Shown here piece by piece: positions 9,032-17,777 of a stretch of DNA of 64,000 nt. The notes under the pieces were generated by a model. That model searched no databases, was not told the origin of the DNA, and saw only the letters and a list, made by a program, of their open reading frames with translations. Positions within the stretch are counted from its first letter, which is position 1, and every line of letters starts with the position of its first letter. Location of the stretch: positions 496,001 through 560,000 of the forward strand of contig NZ_AUGD01000002.1 of NCBI RefSeq assembly GCF_000426845.1, given 5' to 3'. The position numbers and the translations under genes were made by a program. The stretch is from Bradyrhizobium sp. in8p8. Lineage in GTDB: Bacteria > Pseudomonadota > Alphaproteobacteria > Rhizobiales > Xanthobacteraceae.

Positions 9032-10579
9032 ATGGATTCGAGGATGAACAGCGTGAGCGGGTCGGATTCTTCTGCCAAGCAGGGGCGGCTGTGGCAGATC
9101 GCCATTGTGACGGCGGCGGGTGTGATCGGCGCGACCAGCCACGCAGACGCAGCGTATTATTATTGGACGGACTATTCCGACGGGTCCTATTACGCTCGAC
9201 CGGATCGCTATCCCGAGATACCGCGACAGAAGCCGCAAAAGCGCGGCACGGCAAGCAAGAAGGAAAGCATCGTCGAGAAGGAAGCCGGCACCAAGCCGCA
9301 AGGACCGCTCATCATCGTGGTCTCGATCGACCGGCAGAAGGTTACGGTCTACGACCGCAACGGCATGTTCGCGGAATCACCGGTGTCGACCGGCATGAAG
9401 GGCCATTCGACGCCGATGGGTGTGTTCAGCGTCATTCAGAAGCATAAATTCCACCGCTCCAATCTCTATAGCGGCGCGCCGATGCCGTACATGCAGCGGA
9501 TCACCTGGTCCGGCGTCGCCATGCATGCCGGCGCACTGCCAGGCTATCCGGCCTCGCATGGCTGCATCCGGATGCCGATGTCGTTCGCGATGAAGATGTG
9601 GAACTGGACCCGGATGGGTGCGCGCGTGATCGTGGCGCCTGGCCAGATGTCGCCGCAAAGCTTCTCCCACCCCTTGCTCGCCTCCGTGCGCGTGCCGCCG
9701 CAGCCGACGGTGAGCCTCGAGCCGCAGACCAACGGCGACAAGATCGAGAAGACCGTCGCCGAAAGCAGGCCCGTGGAGACCAAGACCGCCAGCGCCGACA
9801 GCGTGCTCGATCTTCGCTCGTCCGTCGGCCTTGTCGTCATGTCGGATGTGACCACGGGCAATACGCCGGCGCGCGAAGCCGCCACGCCGGCCAAGTCGGC
9901 CGAGGCACCCGACGCGGCCAAACCCCAGTCGGAAGGCGCGGTGAAGCCCGCCGACGACAAGGTTGAGGCTGTCAAGACCGGGCCGGGCAAGACAGAAGCG
10001 GTGGGCGCCGCGACGACGCCCGGTGCACAAGCCACAGCACCGGCGCCCGCGGCCTCGCCCGATGCGAAGACGGACGCGACACGCGTTACTGAACCTGCGC
10101 CTGTGTCAAAGCCGGATGCGCCGAAGCGGGCCGGCCAGATCGCGGTCTTCATCAGCCGCAAGGATTCCAAGCTCTATGTGCGGCAGAATTTCGCGCCTCT
10201 GTTCGAGGTACCCGTCACGATCGCACCCAGCGACCGGCCGCTCGGCACGCATGTCTTTACCGCGGAGGTCGACAAGGCCGATTCCAATACGCTGCGCTGG
10301 TCGGTGGTGTCGCTGCCCGTCTCAGCCCGTTCCGCGGCACGAGCCGATGACAGCCGCCTTGCGCGCCGCCGGCAGGGCGCAGTGATGCCGATTGCCGCCA
10401 AGCCCGTAATCGCGCCGGACAGCCCGGCTGACGCCCTTGACCGCATCTCGGTCCCCGCCGACACCATGGCGAAGATCAGCGAGATGCTGACGTCAGGCGG
10501 CTCGATCATCGTCGCGGACCAGGGCATCAGCCAGGGCGAGACCGGCGAAGGCACCGATTTCATTGTCCGCCTGTATTAG
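9032..10579 (+). CDS. L,D-transpeptidase (YkuD) with a long linker and a second, incomplete YkuD-like domain
   Basis: A 515-residue exported protein. An N-terminal hydrophobic segment (LWQIAIVTAAGVIGATSHADA) is followed by a YkuD domain at about residues 93-203 with H165 and SHGCIRMP (catalytic C178). It should form 3-3 peptidoglycan cross-links or attach proteins to the wall. Residues 250-365 are an Ala/Pro/Lys-rich low-complexity linker. Residues 367-420 (AVFISRKDSKLYVRQNF, then RPLGTHVFTA) repeat the first half of a YkuD domain but have no His/Cys centre. The C-terminus ends SGGSIIVADQG, then ETGEGTDFIVRLY. It is divergent from creA across about 196 bp. Confidence 0.9.
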   Translation: MDSRMNSVSGSDSSAKQGRLWQIAIVTAAGVIGATSHADAAYYYWTDYSDGSYYARPDRYPEIPRQKPQKRGTASKKESIVEKEAGTKPQGPLIIVVSIDRQKVTVYDRNGMFAESPVSTGMKGHSTPMGVFSVIQKHKFHRSNLYSGAPMPYMQRITWSGVAMHAGALPGYPASHGCIRMPMSFAMKMWNWTRMGARVIVAPGQMSPQSFSHPLLASVRVPPQPTVSLEPQTNGDKIEKTVAESRPVETKTASADSVLDLRSSVGLVVMSDVTTGNTPAREAATPAKSAEAPDAAKPQSEGAVKPADDKVEAVKTGPGKTEAVGAATTPGAQATAPAPAASPDAKTDATRVTEPAPVSKPDAPKRAGQIAVFISRKDSKLYVRQNFAPLFEVPVTIAPSDRPLGTHVFTAEVDKADSNTLRWSVVSLPVSARSAARADDSRLARRRQGAVMPIAAKPVIAPDSPADALDRISVPADTMAKISEMLTSGGSIIVADQGISQGETGEGTDFIVRLY

Positions 10580-10668
10580 CCCTTGGTCGTTCCGATAACG
10601 CGGTGTTGACGAGGCAGATCGTTACGGCGGAGTAGCATGCCCCTCGGATCATTTCGGGGGACGCCGTC

Positions 10669-11238
10669 ATGATGAATCGCAGGACCATGCTCAGCGCGAC
10701 GCTTGCAAGCGTGCTCGCGCCGGCAACACGCGCCTTTGCCGATGGCGGCATGAGCCGGGTCTCGGCCTACGCGTTCTCCTTCCCGGCCCTGTCGGGCGAC
10801 GATATCCGCCTCGCCGCCTTCACCGGCAAGCCGCTGCTGGTGGTGAACACCGCCTCGCTCTGTGGCTACACGCCGCAATATGCCGGCCTTCAGGAACTCT
10901 GGGACGAATTTCGCGATCGAGGACTCACCGTGATCGGCGTTCCCTCCAACGATTTCGGCGGACAGGAACCCGGCGGCTCCAACGAGATCACGCAGAAGGC
11001 GCATCACCAATATGGCGTTACCTTCCCGGTCACGGCCAAGGCCGTCGTCATTGGAGCGCAAGCACACCCCTTCTACAGATGGGCGGCTGCGGCGCGACCA
11101 AAGGACGCCCCGCGGTGGAACTTCCATAAATATCTGATCGGCCGCGATGGCTATATCGCTGACGTCTTTCCGGCAGCAGTGGAACCGCCCGATACGCGAA
11201 TCAAGACTGCCATTGCCAAGGCACTGGCCGTCAGTTGA
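10669..11238 (+). CDS. Glutathione peroxidase-like thiol peroxidase, exported
   Basis: A 189-residue Gpx-family protein with a cysteine rather than selenocysteine centre: NTASLCGYTPQY holds the peroxidatic Cys, SNDFGGQEPG the Gln, and WNFHKYL the Trp and Asn of the tetrad. The N-terminus NRRTMLSATLASVLAPATRAFA has twin arginines and a hydrophobic core, so Tat export to the periplasm is likely, unlike the usual cytoplasmic Gpx. It would reduce organic or lipid hydroperoxides, probably with thioredoxin-like donors. Confidence 0.88.
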   Translation: MMNRRTMLSATLASVLAPATRAFADGGMSRVSAYAFSFPALSGDDIRLAAFTGKPLLVVNTASLCGYTPQYAGLQELWDEFRDRGLTVIGVPSNDFGGQEPGGSNEITQKAHHQYGVTFPVTAKAVVIGAQAHPFYRWAAAARPKDAPRWNFHKYLIGRDGYIADVFPAAVEPPDTRIKTAIAKALAVS

Positions 11239-11398
11239 GCGGGTGCGCCATCCGGCTGGGCACAATTGTGCCGGCGGATCAAACAGCCGTTGCAATGGCG
11301 ATGGCCCACCATCTAGGCTAGGATTCGTTTGGCAGGATGGTTCTGCGGCAGGCGAAAAGCCGCGGCGGAACAACGGGATCAATCTCGAGGACAACACC

Positions 11399-12424
11399 AT
11401 GCGTGTGGCGGCAGGACTGATTTTGGCAGGCGCAATGTCCATGGCGATGACCGGCGCATCATGGGCGCAGACACCGGCTGCCAAGCAGGCGGGTGCAACG
11501 CAGGTCGCACCGGCGGCGATGCCAGTCGCGTCAGCGCCCCCGACAGGCCCGGCAGCCGCTCCCGCGACAGGCGCCGCGCCGACGGGGTTCGTCAATCCGC
11601 CCCCGCCCAAGCAGGCGCCGCAGCCGGCCCGCGCAGCCTGCAACACGCCGGGCGCGCTGGGGGTTGCCCGCACCGTCGAGATCGACACCACGGGCGGTCC
11701 GGGCTTCGGCTTCGAGCACTTCAAGGAGCTCGACTTCCTGCGCGACAAGGAAGTGGTGCTGACCTTCGACGACGGCCCGTGGCCGCGCAACACCCCCGCA
11801 GTCTTGAAGGCGCTCGCGGACGAATGCACCACCGGAATCTTCTTCATCATCGGCAAGCACGCGACCTACGAGCCGGAGATCCTCAAGCAGGTCTACGCAG
11901 CCGGCCACACCGTCGGCGCCCATACCTGGTCGCACGCCAACCTCAACAACAAGAAGCTCAACGAAGCGCAGCGCAAGGACGAGATCGAGAAAGGCTTTGC
12001 GGCGGTGAAGTGGGCGCTCGGCGGCATTTCGCCCGCGCCGTTCTTCCGCTTCCCGGCGCTGCAGCATCCGCCCGAGATGGTCACGTATCTCGGCAACCGC
12101 AATGTTGCGAGCTTCTCCTGCGACATCGACTCGTTCGACTTCAAGGCCTCCAAGCCCGAGAAGATCGTCGAGACCGTGATGAAGAAGCTCGATACCAAGG
12201 GCAAGGGCATCATCCTGATGCACGACTTCCAGAAGCACACGGCTGAGGCCCTACCCGAGCTGCTCAAGCGGCTGAAGGCCGGCGGCTACAAGGTGGTGGC
12301 GATGCGCGCCAAGTTCCCGGCCTCGACGTTGCCGGAATACGACCAGGAGCTGCTCAAGGACCTCAAGCTGCCGACGGTGAGCCAGCGCCCCGTCAATTCC
12401 GTGGTGACGACCGTTTCCGAATAG
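11399..12424 (+). CDS. Exported polysaccharide deacetylase (NodB-homology domain)
   Basis: A 341-residue carbohydrate esterase family 4 protein. The signal peptide is MRVAAGLILAGAMSMAMTGASWA, then comes a Pro/Ala-rich linker to about residue 75. The NodB domain carries LTFDDGPWP (metal-binding aspartates), HTWSH (metal histidines), FFRFPAL and IILMHDF. It should remove N-acetyl groups from a cell-surface glycan such as peptidoglycan or exopolysaccharide. Not NodC/NodB itself: there is no nod gene context. The start follows ACAACACC with GAGGA 9 bp before it. Confidence 0.88.
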   Translation: MRVAAGLILAGAMSMAMTGASWAQTPAAKQAGATQVAPAAMPVASAPPTGPAAAPATGAAPTGFVNPPPPKQAPQPARAACNTPGALGVARTVEIDTTGGPGFGFEHFKELDFLRDKEVVLTFDDGPWPRNTPAVLKALADECTTGIFFIIGKHATYEPEILKQVYAAGHTVGAHTWSHANLNNKKLNEAQRKDEIEKGFAAVKWALGGISPAPFFRFPALQHPPEMVTYLGNRNVASFSCDIDSFDFKASKPEKIVETVMKKLDTKGKGIILMHDFQKHTAEALPELLKRLKAGGYKVVAMRAKFPASTLPEYDQELLKDLKLPTVSQRPVNSVVTTVSE

Positions 12425-12431
12425 AAGGCAA

Positions 12432-12980
12432 TTGTCTTTCCGCATCGAAGGCTACGTCATCGTCTCCGCGGACGGCATGCTTGCCGACGCCGATCGCGTG
12501 ATGCCGGACAGCCTGAAGTTCGAAGGCGACAAGCTGTTCTTCGAGCAGGCGCTCGATCGCGCCGCGCTGATCGTGCATGGTCGGCACTCGCACGAGCAGC
12601 AGCCGAATTCGCCAAAGCGCAAGCGGCTGATCCTGACCCGGAAGATCAGGGATCTCACCGTCGATCCGGAGATGCCGAATGCGACGCTGTGGAATCCGGA
12701 GCATGCCAGCTTCGAGGCGGCCTGCGCCTTCGCGGATGTCGCCTCCGGCACGGTCGCCATCATCGGCGGTCCGGTCGTGTTCGACATGTTCATGGACCGC
12801 TACGATACGTTCTGGCTGTCGGAAGCCCCGCATGTGCGGCTGCCTGGCGGCGAAGGCTGTTTTGTCGATGTCCCCGAGCGAACGCCCCATGAGGTGCTGG
12901 CTTCGCACGGAATGAAGCCGGACGCGCCGTACCTGCTCGACGCGGCGCACGAGGTGACTGTCACGCCGTGGCGACGGTGA
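12432..12980 (+). CDS. Dihydrofolate-reductase-fold protein
   Basis: A 182-residue protein of the DHFR/RibD-C superfamily. It opens with IEGYVIVSADGMLADADRVMPDSLKFEGDK, has a VHGRHSHEQ segment in place of the usual nucleotide-loop GRKT, and a typical TVAIIGGPVVFDMF strand. It starts at TTG 12432, only 8 bp after the deacetylase stop, with GAAGG just upstream. Whether it reduces folate or another pterin/pyrimidine is unclear. Confidence 0.72.
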   Translation: MSFRIEGYVIVSADGMLADADRVMPDSLKFEGDKLFFEQALDRAALIVHGRHSHEQQPNSPKRKRLILTRKIRDLTVDPEMPNATLWNPEHASFEAACAFADVASGTVAIIGGPVVFDMFMDRYDTFWLSEAPHVRLPGGEGCFVDVPERTPHEVLASHGMKPDAPYLLDAAHEVTVTPWRR

Positions 12981-13388
12981 GTCTCCGATCGAAATCGGAA
13001 AACAACCCCATGCACAGTACCGGCAACCAGATACCTCTTCGTATCCTGTTCGAATGTCGGTCATAATGGGTCCCGCCGCCGGCCGGCGCAAAGCCGGCTG
13101 GCATATGTGCCGAGGTCCGATAATCGGCCCCGACGGCGGTGATGGCGCTATAGCCAATGTCCGCGCCGATGCGTCAAGACGGGCTCACGGCCGAGACACA
13201 CCGTATCAATAGACTGAGACGAAAGCGCAAGACTGGATGGGCATTGGAACGAGGCGGCCCGCCTCAGAGAGGCCGCAGATGGTGCACGAACGAGCCATTT
13301 CCCTTTGCCGCATATCAACTTCCACCCGGACATGATTGCCCAGCCGACCTCCCGCGTCTAACGTCGCCCCAGACGCGACAAGGCCAGC
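12981..13388. other. 408-bp spacer upstream of the AraC regulator
   Basis: No convincing gene on either strand. A small GC-rich hairpin (GCCGGC arms around 13080-13100) could terminate the upstream gene. The rest presumably holds the regulator promoter, though I see no clear -35/-10 pair. Confidence 0.4.
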
Positions 13389-14507
13389 ATGACCGACCAC
13401 GGTACGACGACGACAGGTCCGGCAGACGCCTCCGGACTGACTGACGACGCAGCCCCGATTTCCTCCTTTTTGCCCGCCTTCGGCTTCACCGCCGATCAGA
13501 TGGATGGGGATGCGAACGTCGCCGCCTGGCGGGAGGCCGTCGCCACGCTGTTCGAGATCGACGAGCTCGCCGCGGGCGAACCGGGCCCGTTTCGCGCCGA
13601 CATCCGCTCCTACGCCATGGGGCCGGTGCTGATCGGGTTGAGCCGAGCCAGCGGCCAGCGTTTCCGCCGGACAGCTGAAACGATCGCGCGCAGCGGCGTC
13701 GACCATATCATCCTACAGCTCTACGTGACGGGCGGCTTTGACGGCGTCGCCGGCGACCGGCCGATGCAGGTGGGCGCTGGCGACATCTGCCTGTTCGACC
13801 TCGCCCAGACCCTGGAGACCCGGGCGACGCCATTCGAGAACGTCACGCTGGTCGTACCGCGTCCGATGTTCGGCCCCCATCTCCTGCGCGTCGACGATTT
13901 GCACGGCCTCGTCCTGCCGGGCAGCAGCGTGATCGCAAGGCTCCTGGCGGGACATCTCACCGCCCTGTTCGAATTCGCGCCGCGCATGACGCTCGACGAA
14001 TGCCAATCGGTGGTCGAGGGCACGGTGTCGCTGGTGGCCGCCTGCCTGCGCAACGAAATCGAACGTAGCGATATCGACGCAGGTCATCCTGGCGCCGCGA
14101 ACCCGTCCTTGATGCGGATCCGCCAATACATCGAAGCCGGACTTGCCAGCGAGGATCTGTCGGCCACTTCGATCGCGGACCATTTCGGCCTGTCCCGGGC
14201 CTCACTGTACCGACTGTTTGCGCCCGTCGGCGGCATCGCCGACTACATCCGCAGCCGCCGGCTGCACCGCGCCTTCTTCGATCTCGCCAATTCGGGCGGC
14301 CGAGGCCTGCGCATCAGCGAGGTCGCCCGGCGCTGGCAGCTCGGCAGCGACGCGCATTTCGCGCGCTCGTTCAAGGCAGCCTACGGCATCACGCCCCGCG
14401 CGGCGCGCGAGGCCGCATTGCTCGGCCTGCAGCGCGGCACCGATGCAACGAACAGCGCAACGATTTCCCGCTGGATGCGCGAGATCGCTCCACCGAGAGC
14501 GGATTGA
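13389..14507 (+). CDS. AraC-family transcriptional regulator
   Basis: A 372-residue regulator. The N-terminal 200 residues look like the AraC-binding-like sensor (GPVLIGLSRASGQRFRRT, then VGAGDICLFDLAQTLETR). The C-terminal two-helix DNA-binding domain covers about residues 240-345 (LSATSIADHFGLSRASLYRLF, then FARSFKAAYGITPRAAR). The target is unknown. The only near neighbour is the convergent DoxX gene, so the regulator probably acts elsewhere or on itself. Confidence 0.88.
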   Translation: MTDHGTTTTGPADASGLTDDAAPISSFLPAFGFTADQMDGDANVAAWREAVATLFEIDELAAGEPGPFRADIRSYAMGPVLIGLSRASGQRFRRTAETIARSGVDHIILQLYVTGGFDGVAGDRPMQVGAGDICLFDLAQTLETRATPFENVTLVVPRPMFGPHLLRVDDLHGLVLPGSSVIARLLAGHLTALFEFAPRMTLDECQSVVEGTVSLVAACLRNEIERSDIDAGHPGAANPSLMRIRQYIEAGLASEDLSATSIADHFGLSRASLYRLFAPVGGIADYIRSRRLHRAFFDLANSGGRGLRISEVARRWQLGSDAHFARSFKAAYGITPRAAREAALLGLQRGTDATNSATISRWMREIAPPRAD

Positions 14508-14510
14508 TCG

Positions 14511-14963
14511 CTACACGTCGCCGTAGGCCGCCTCGGCCGGACGCGTGGTGCGGCCGTAGCCGATGATCATGCAGAGCGCACCGATGATCGACAGGTTCTT
14601 GAGCGCATCGACCAGCATCTTGGCGTTGTCGGGCGCCGCCATGTTCCAGAAGTCGTAGAACATCACGGTCGCGACGGCAACGTAGATGATCAACAGCGTC
14701 GCGAAGAAGCGCGCGCCGAAATTCAGTGCGATCATCAAACCGGCCAAGATCTCCAGTGCTCCGATCGCGATCGCCAGCAGCTGCGGCGTGGTCATCGCGG
14801 TCGCCGCCTCGACCTGCTTGGCATAAGGCGCGACCGCGTCGGGCACCACGAGCTTGGTGGCGATGAAGTCCGCGGTGGCCTGGATGGCGAACAGCTTGGT
14901 CGCGCCCGTGTAGATGAACAGCACGGCGAACAGGATTCGCCCGAAAGTCACGAACGCTGGCAT
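14511..14963 (-). CDS. DoxX family membrane protein
   Basis: A 150-residue inner-membrane protein with four predicted helices (FGRILFAVLFIYTGATKLF; LLAIAIGALEILAGLMIALNF; ATLLIIYVAVATVMFYDFW; LSIIGALCMIIGYG). The WNMAAPDNAKMLVDALKNLSIIG loop is typical of the DoxX family. These proteins have been linked to thiosulfate/quinone redox and oxidative-stress complexes, but the role here is not evident. Its 3' end is 3 bp from that of the AraC gene (convergent). Confidence 0.8.
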   Translation of the reverse strand: MPAFVTFGRILFAVLFIYTGATKLFAIQATADFIATKLVVPDAVAPYAKQVEAATAMTTPQLLAIAIGALEILAGLMIALNFGARFFATLLIIYVAVATVMFYDFWNMAAPDNAKMLVDALKNLSIIGALCMIIGYGRTTRPAEAAYGDV

Positions 14964-15085
14964 GATCGGCCTCTTGGTAGGAGCGCTACGGCACGGAACG
15001 CGTAAGTGGATTATGAAGAGTCGTGCGTCGGTTTACAAACGAGGAAATGGAGAGCTGGCAAGGAATTCAAAGTTGCCGGTCTCTT

Positions 15086-15110
15086 CCCTTCTCCCCTTGT
15101 GCGAGAAGGG
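15086..15110. terminator. Stem-loop 3' of the malic enzyme gene
   Basis: CCCTTCTC (15086-15093) pairs exactly with GAGAAGGG (15103-15110) over a 9-nt loop, about 33 bp past the malic enzyme stop. There is no T-run, so it may be an RNA-stabilising or Rho-linked 3' hairpin rather than a classical terminator. Confidence 0.45.
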
Positions 15111-15142
15111 ACAAGCACCTCGCGCGGCGCAGCAGCCTGCCG

Positions 15143-17452
15143 CTACGTAAACAACGTCGGCTGCTGCCGGGCTGCGCGCTCCTGCGCTTCCACGACCGCG
15201 ACGGCCGTCATGTTGAGGATGCCGCGCGCGGTTACCGACGGCGTCAGGATATGCGCGGGGCGCGCCGGGCCAATCAGGATCGGGCCGACGGGAAGCGCGT
15301 CCGCCAGCGACTTGATCATCTGATAGGCAACGTTGGCGGTGTCGAGGGTCGGCATGATCAGGATGTTGGCCTCGCCCTCCAGCTTGGAGTGCGGCAGCAC
15401 CATTCGCCGAGCGGCGGCCGAAAGCGCGGTGTCGCCCTGCATCTCGCCGTCGGCCTCGATCTCCGGATGCTTCTCCTTCAACAGCTGGGTCGCTCGCCGC
15501 ATCTTGCGCGAGGACTCGGTGTCATAACTGCCGAAATCCGAGTGCGAGACGAAGGCGATCTTGGGCTTGATGTTGAAGCGCTGCACGTGAACCGCCGCGA
15601 GCGAAGCGATCTCCGCGAGTTCTTCCGCGCTCGGGTTGGGCCGCACCTGGGTGTCGGCGATGAAGAAGGCGCCTTTGCTGGTGATCAGAAGCGCAAGCGC
15701 CGCATAGTCGCTGATCCCAGGCGAGAAGCCGACGATCTCGCGGACATGGCGCAGATGGCTCATGTAGCGGCCCTCGACACCGCAAAGCATGGCGTCCGCC
15801 TCGCCGCGCACCACCGCAAGCGCGGCGATCACGGTGTTGTTGGTGCGCACCACCGTCCGCGCTGCATCCGGCGTCACGCCGCGACGGCCGGCGACCTCGA
15901 CGTAGGATTGCACGTAGGAGCGGTAGCGCGGGTCGTCCTCGGGATTGACGAGGTCGAAGTCCTTGCCGGCGCGGATCGACAGGCCGAAGCGATTGATGCG
16001 CGCTTCAACGACGGAAGGACGGCCGACCAGGATCGGCCGCGCCAGGTTCTCCTCCAGCACCACCTGCGTGGCCCGCAGCACGCGCTCGTCCTCGCCCTCG
16101 GCATAGATCACGCGCACCGGCTGGGTCTTGGCCTTGGCGAACATCGGCTTCATGACGAGGCCGGAGCGGAAAGCGAAGCGCTCGAGCAGCGCAGTGTATT
16201 CGTCGAAATTGGTGATCGGGCGCGTCGCCACGCCGGACTCTATCGCGGCCTTCGCCACAGCCGGCGCGATGCGCAGGATCAACCTCGGATCGAACGGGCT
16301 TGGGATCAGGGACCCCGGGCCGAAGCCCTGCGTCTCGCCGGTGTCGAACCCCTGCGCGACCGCATCCGACGGTGCCTCGCGCGCAAGCTGCGCGATGGCC
16401 TCGACCGCGGCCTGCTTCATCTCCTCGTTGATTGCGGTGGCGCCGACATCGAGCGCGCCGCGGAAGATGAAAGGAAAGCAAAGGACGTTGTTGACCTGGT
16501 TCGGGTAGTCCGAGCGGCCGGTGCAGATCATGGCGTCGGGGCGCGCCTTTCGTGCCTCCTCAGGCATGATCTCCGGCACGGGATTGGCGAGCGCCATGAT
16601 CAAGGGCTTGTCGCCCATGGCTTTCGCCATCTCGGGCTTGAGCACGCCGGGTGCCGAGAGCCCGATGAAGATGTCGGCGCCGCCGATGACGTCGGCGAGC
16701 GTGCGCTTGTCGGTCTTCTGCGCATAGACCGCCTTCCAGCGGTCCATCGAGGTATTTCGTCCCTCGTGCACGAGGCCGTCGATGTCGCAAACCCAGATGT
16801 TCTTGCGCTGTGCCCCCATCGACACCAGCAGGTTCAGCGTCGCGATCGCGGCAGCCCCCGCGCCCGATGCAACGATCTTGACCTCGGACAGCTTCTTGCC
16901 GTTCAGCCTGAGGCCGTTGGTGATGGCCGCCGCGACGATGATGGCGGTGCCATGCTGGTCGTCATGGAACACCGGGATCTTCATGCGCTCCTTCAGGCGC
17001 GCCTCGATCTCGAAACATTCCGGTCCGCGGATGTCTTCCAGATTGATGCCGCCGAAGGTCGGTTCGAGCGCGGCAACCGTCTCGACCACGCGGTCAATCG
17101 TGTCGGCGGCAATTTCGATATCGAACACGTCGATGCCGGCGAATTTCTTGAACAGGACCGCCTTGCCTTCCATCACCGGCTTGGACGCCAGCGGGCCGAT
17201 ATTGCCGAGGCCAAGCACTGCGGTGCCGTTCGAGACGACGGCCACCAGATTGGCGCGTGTGGTGAGCGTGGCCGCCTCGGCCGGGTTCTTGGCGATCTCT
17301 GTGCAGGCCGCGGCAACGCCCGGAGAATAGGCCAACGCGAGATCGCGCTGGTTGGCAAGCGGCTTGCTCGCCTGGATCTCGAGCTTTCCGGGGCGCGGCA
17401 AACGATGATAGGCCAGCGCCGCCTGGTGGAGATCATCAGAATAGGACGACAT
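15143..17452 (-). CDS. maeB: Malic enzyme with C-terminal phosphotransacetylase-like domain
   Basis: A 769-residue protein oxidatively decarboxylating malate to pyruvate with NAD(P). The N-terminal malic domain ([13 protein letters not shown], then [13 protein letters not shown]) and NAD-binding domain ([18 protein letters not shown]) are followed from about residue 430 by a phosphotransacetylase-like domain ([16 protein letters not shown] onward). That three-part layout is the rhizobial DME/TME type, in which the Pta part is regulatory and binds acetyl-CoA. Such enzymes feed pyruvate during growth on C4-dicarboxylates and in nodules. NAD versus NADP preference cannot be read from the sequence. 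Confidence 0.93.
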   Translation of the reverse strand: MSSYSDDLHQAALAYHRLPRPGKLEIQASKPLANQRDLALAYSPGVAAACTEIAKNPAEAATLTTRANLVAVVSNGTAVLGLGNIGPLASKPVMEGKAVLFKKFAGIDVFDIEIAADTIDRVVETVAALEPTFGGINLEDIRGPECFEIEARLKERMKIPVFHDDQHGTAIIVAAAITNGLRLNGKKLSEVKIVASGAGAAAIATLNLLVSMGAQRKNIWVCDIDGLVHEGRNTSMDRWKAVYAQKTDKRTLADVIGGADIFIGLSAPGVLKPEMAKAMGDKPLIMALANPVPEIMPEEARKARPDAMICTGRSDYPNQVNNVLCFPFIFRGALDVGATAINEEMKQAAVEAIAQLAREAPSDAVAQGFDTGETQGFGPGSLIPSPFDPRLILRIAPAVAKAAIESGVATRPITNFDEYTALLERFAFRSGLVMKPMFAKAKTQPVRVIYAEGEDERVLRATQVVLEENLARPILVGRPSVVEARINRFGLSIRAGKDFDLVNPEDDPRYRSYVQSYVEVAGRRGVTPDAARTVVRTNNTVIAALAVVRGEADAMLCGVEGRYMSHLRHVREIVGFSPGISDYAALALLITSKGAFFIADTQVRPNPSAEELAEIASLAAVHVQRFNIKPKIAFVSHSDFGSYDTESSRKMRRATQLLKEKHPEIEADGEMQGDTALSAAARRMVLPHSKLEGEANILIMPTLDTANVAYQMIKSLADALPVGPILIGPARPAHILTPSVTARGILNMTAVAVVEAQERAARQQPTLFT

Positions 17453-17602
17453 GCGGTGTCTCGCCTCGCGTTACCGGCCTTCAATCAAGTGCCCCGGCCA
17501 GCCGCCACATTGCGGTATTCCGGCTCATGGAAACCGGATGAAGCACGGCCGGCCGCCCGGTGGCAACATCCGAATGCGATCTGGTCAACAGACTATCCGC
17601 GC

Positions 17603-17718
17603 CGTCATTGCGAGCCATCGGGTCCGCGCAGCGCGCGGCCCGATGACAGGCTCCGCGAAGCAATCCAGAGTCCCTCCGCGGAAACATTCTGGATTGCTTA
17701 GCTGCACTCGCAATGACG
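17603..17718. repeat. Dispersed palindromic repeat, copy B
   Basis: Same type as copy A, with ends CGTCATTGCGAG and ACTCGCAATGACG and inner GAAGCAATCCAGA / TCTGGATTGCTT. It is longer because an extra segment with GCAGCGCGCGGCC lies in the left arm. It occupies the middle of the 325-bp space between the aspS 3' end and the malic enzyme start, where I see no gene. Confidence 0.8.
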
Positions 17719-17777
17719 ATGTTGCGGCACCTGGCGCAATACTTGTCGTATGGCGTCGCGGTGCCATAGCGGCCCGC

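Noticed and set aside
13080..13100. GCCGGC hairpin as a possible tRNA or riboswitch piece
   Set aside because: Only one short stem; no cloverleaf or aptamer core around it.
15023..17701. An 892-codon open frame on the plus strand
   Set aside because: It is fully antisense to malic enzyme and arises from high GC codon structure; the product is Arg/His/Gly/Asp-rich without motifs.
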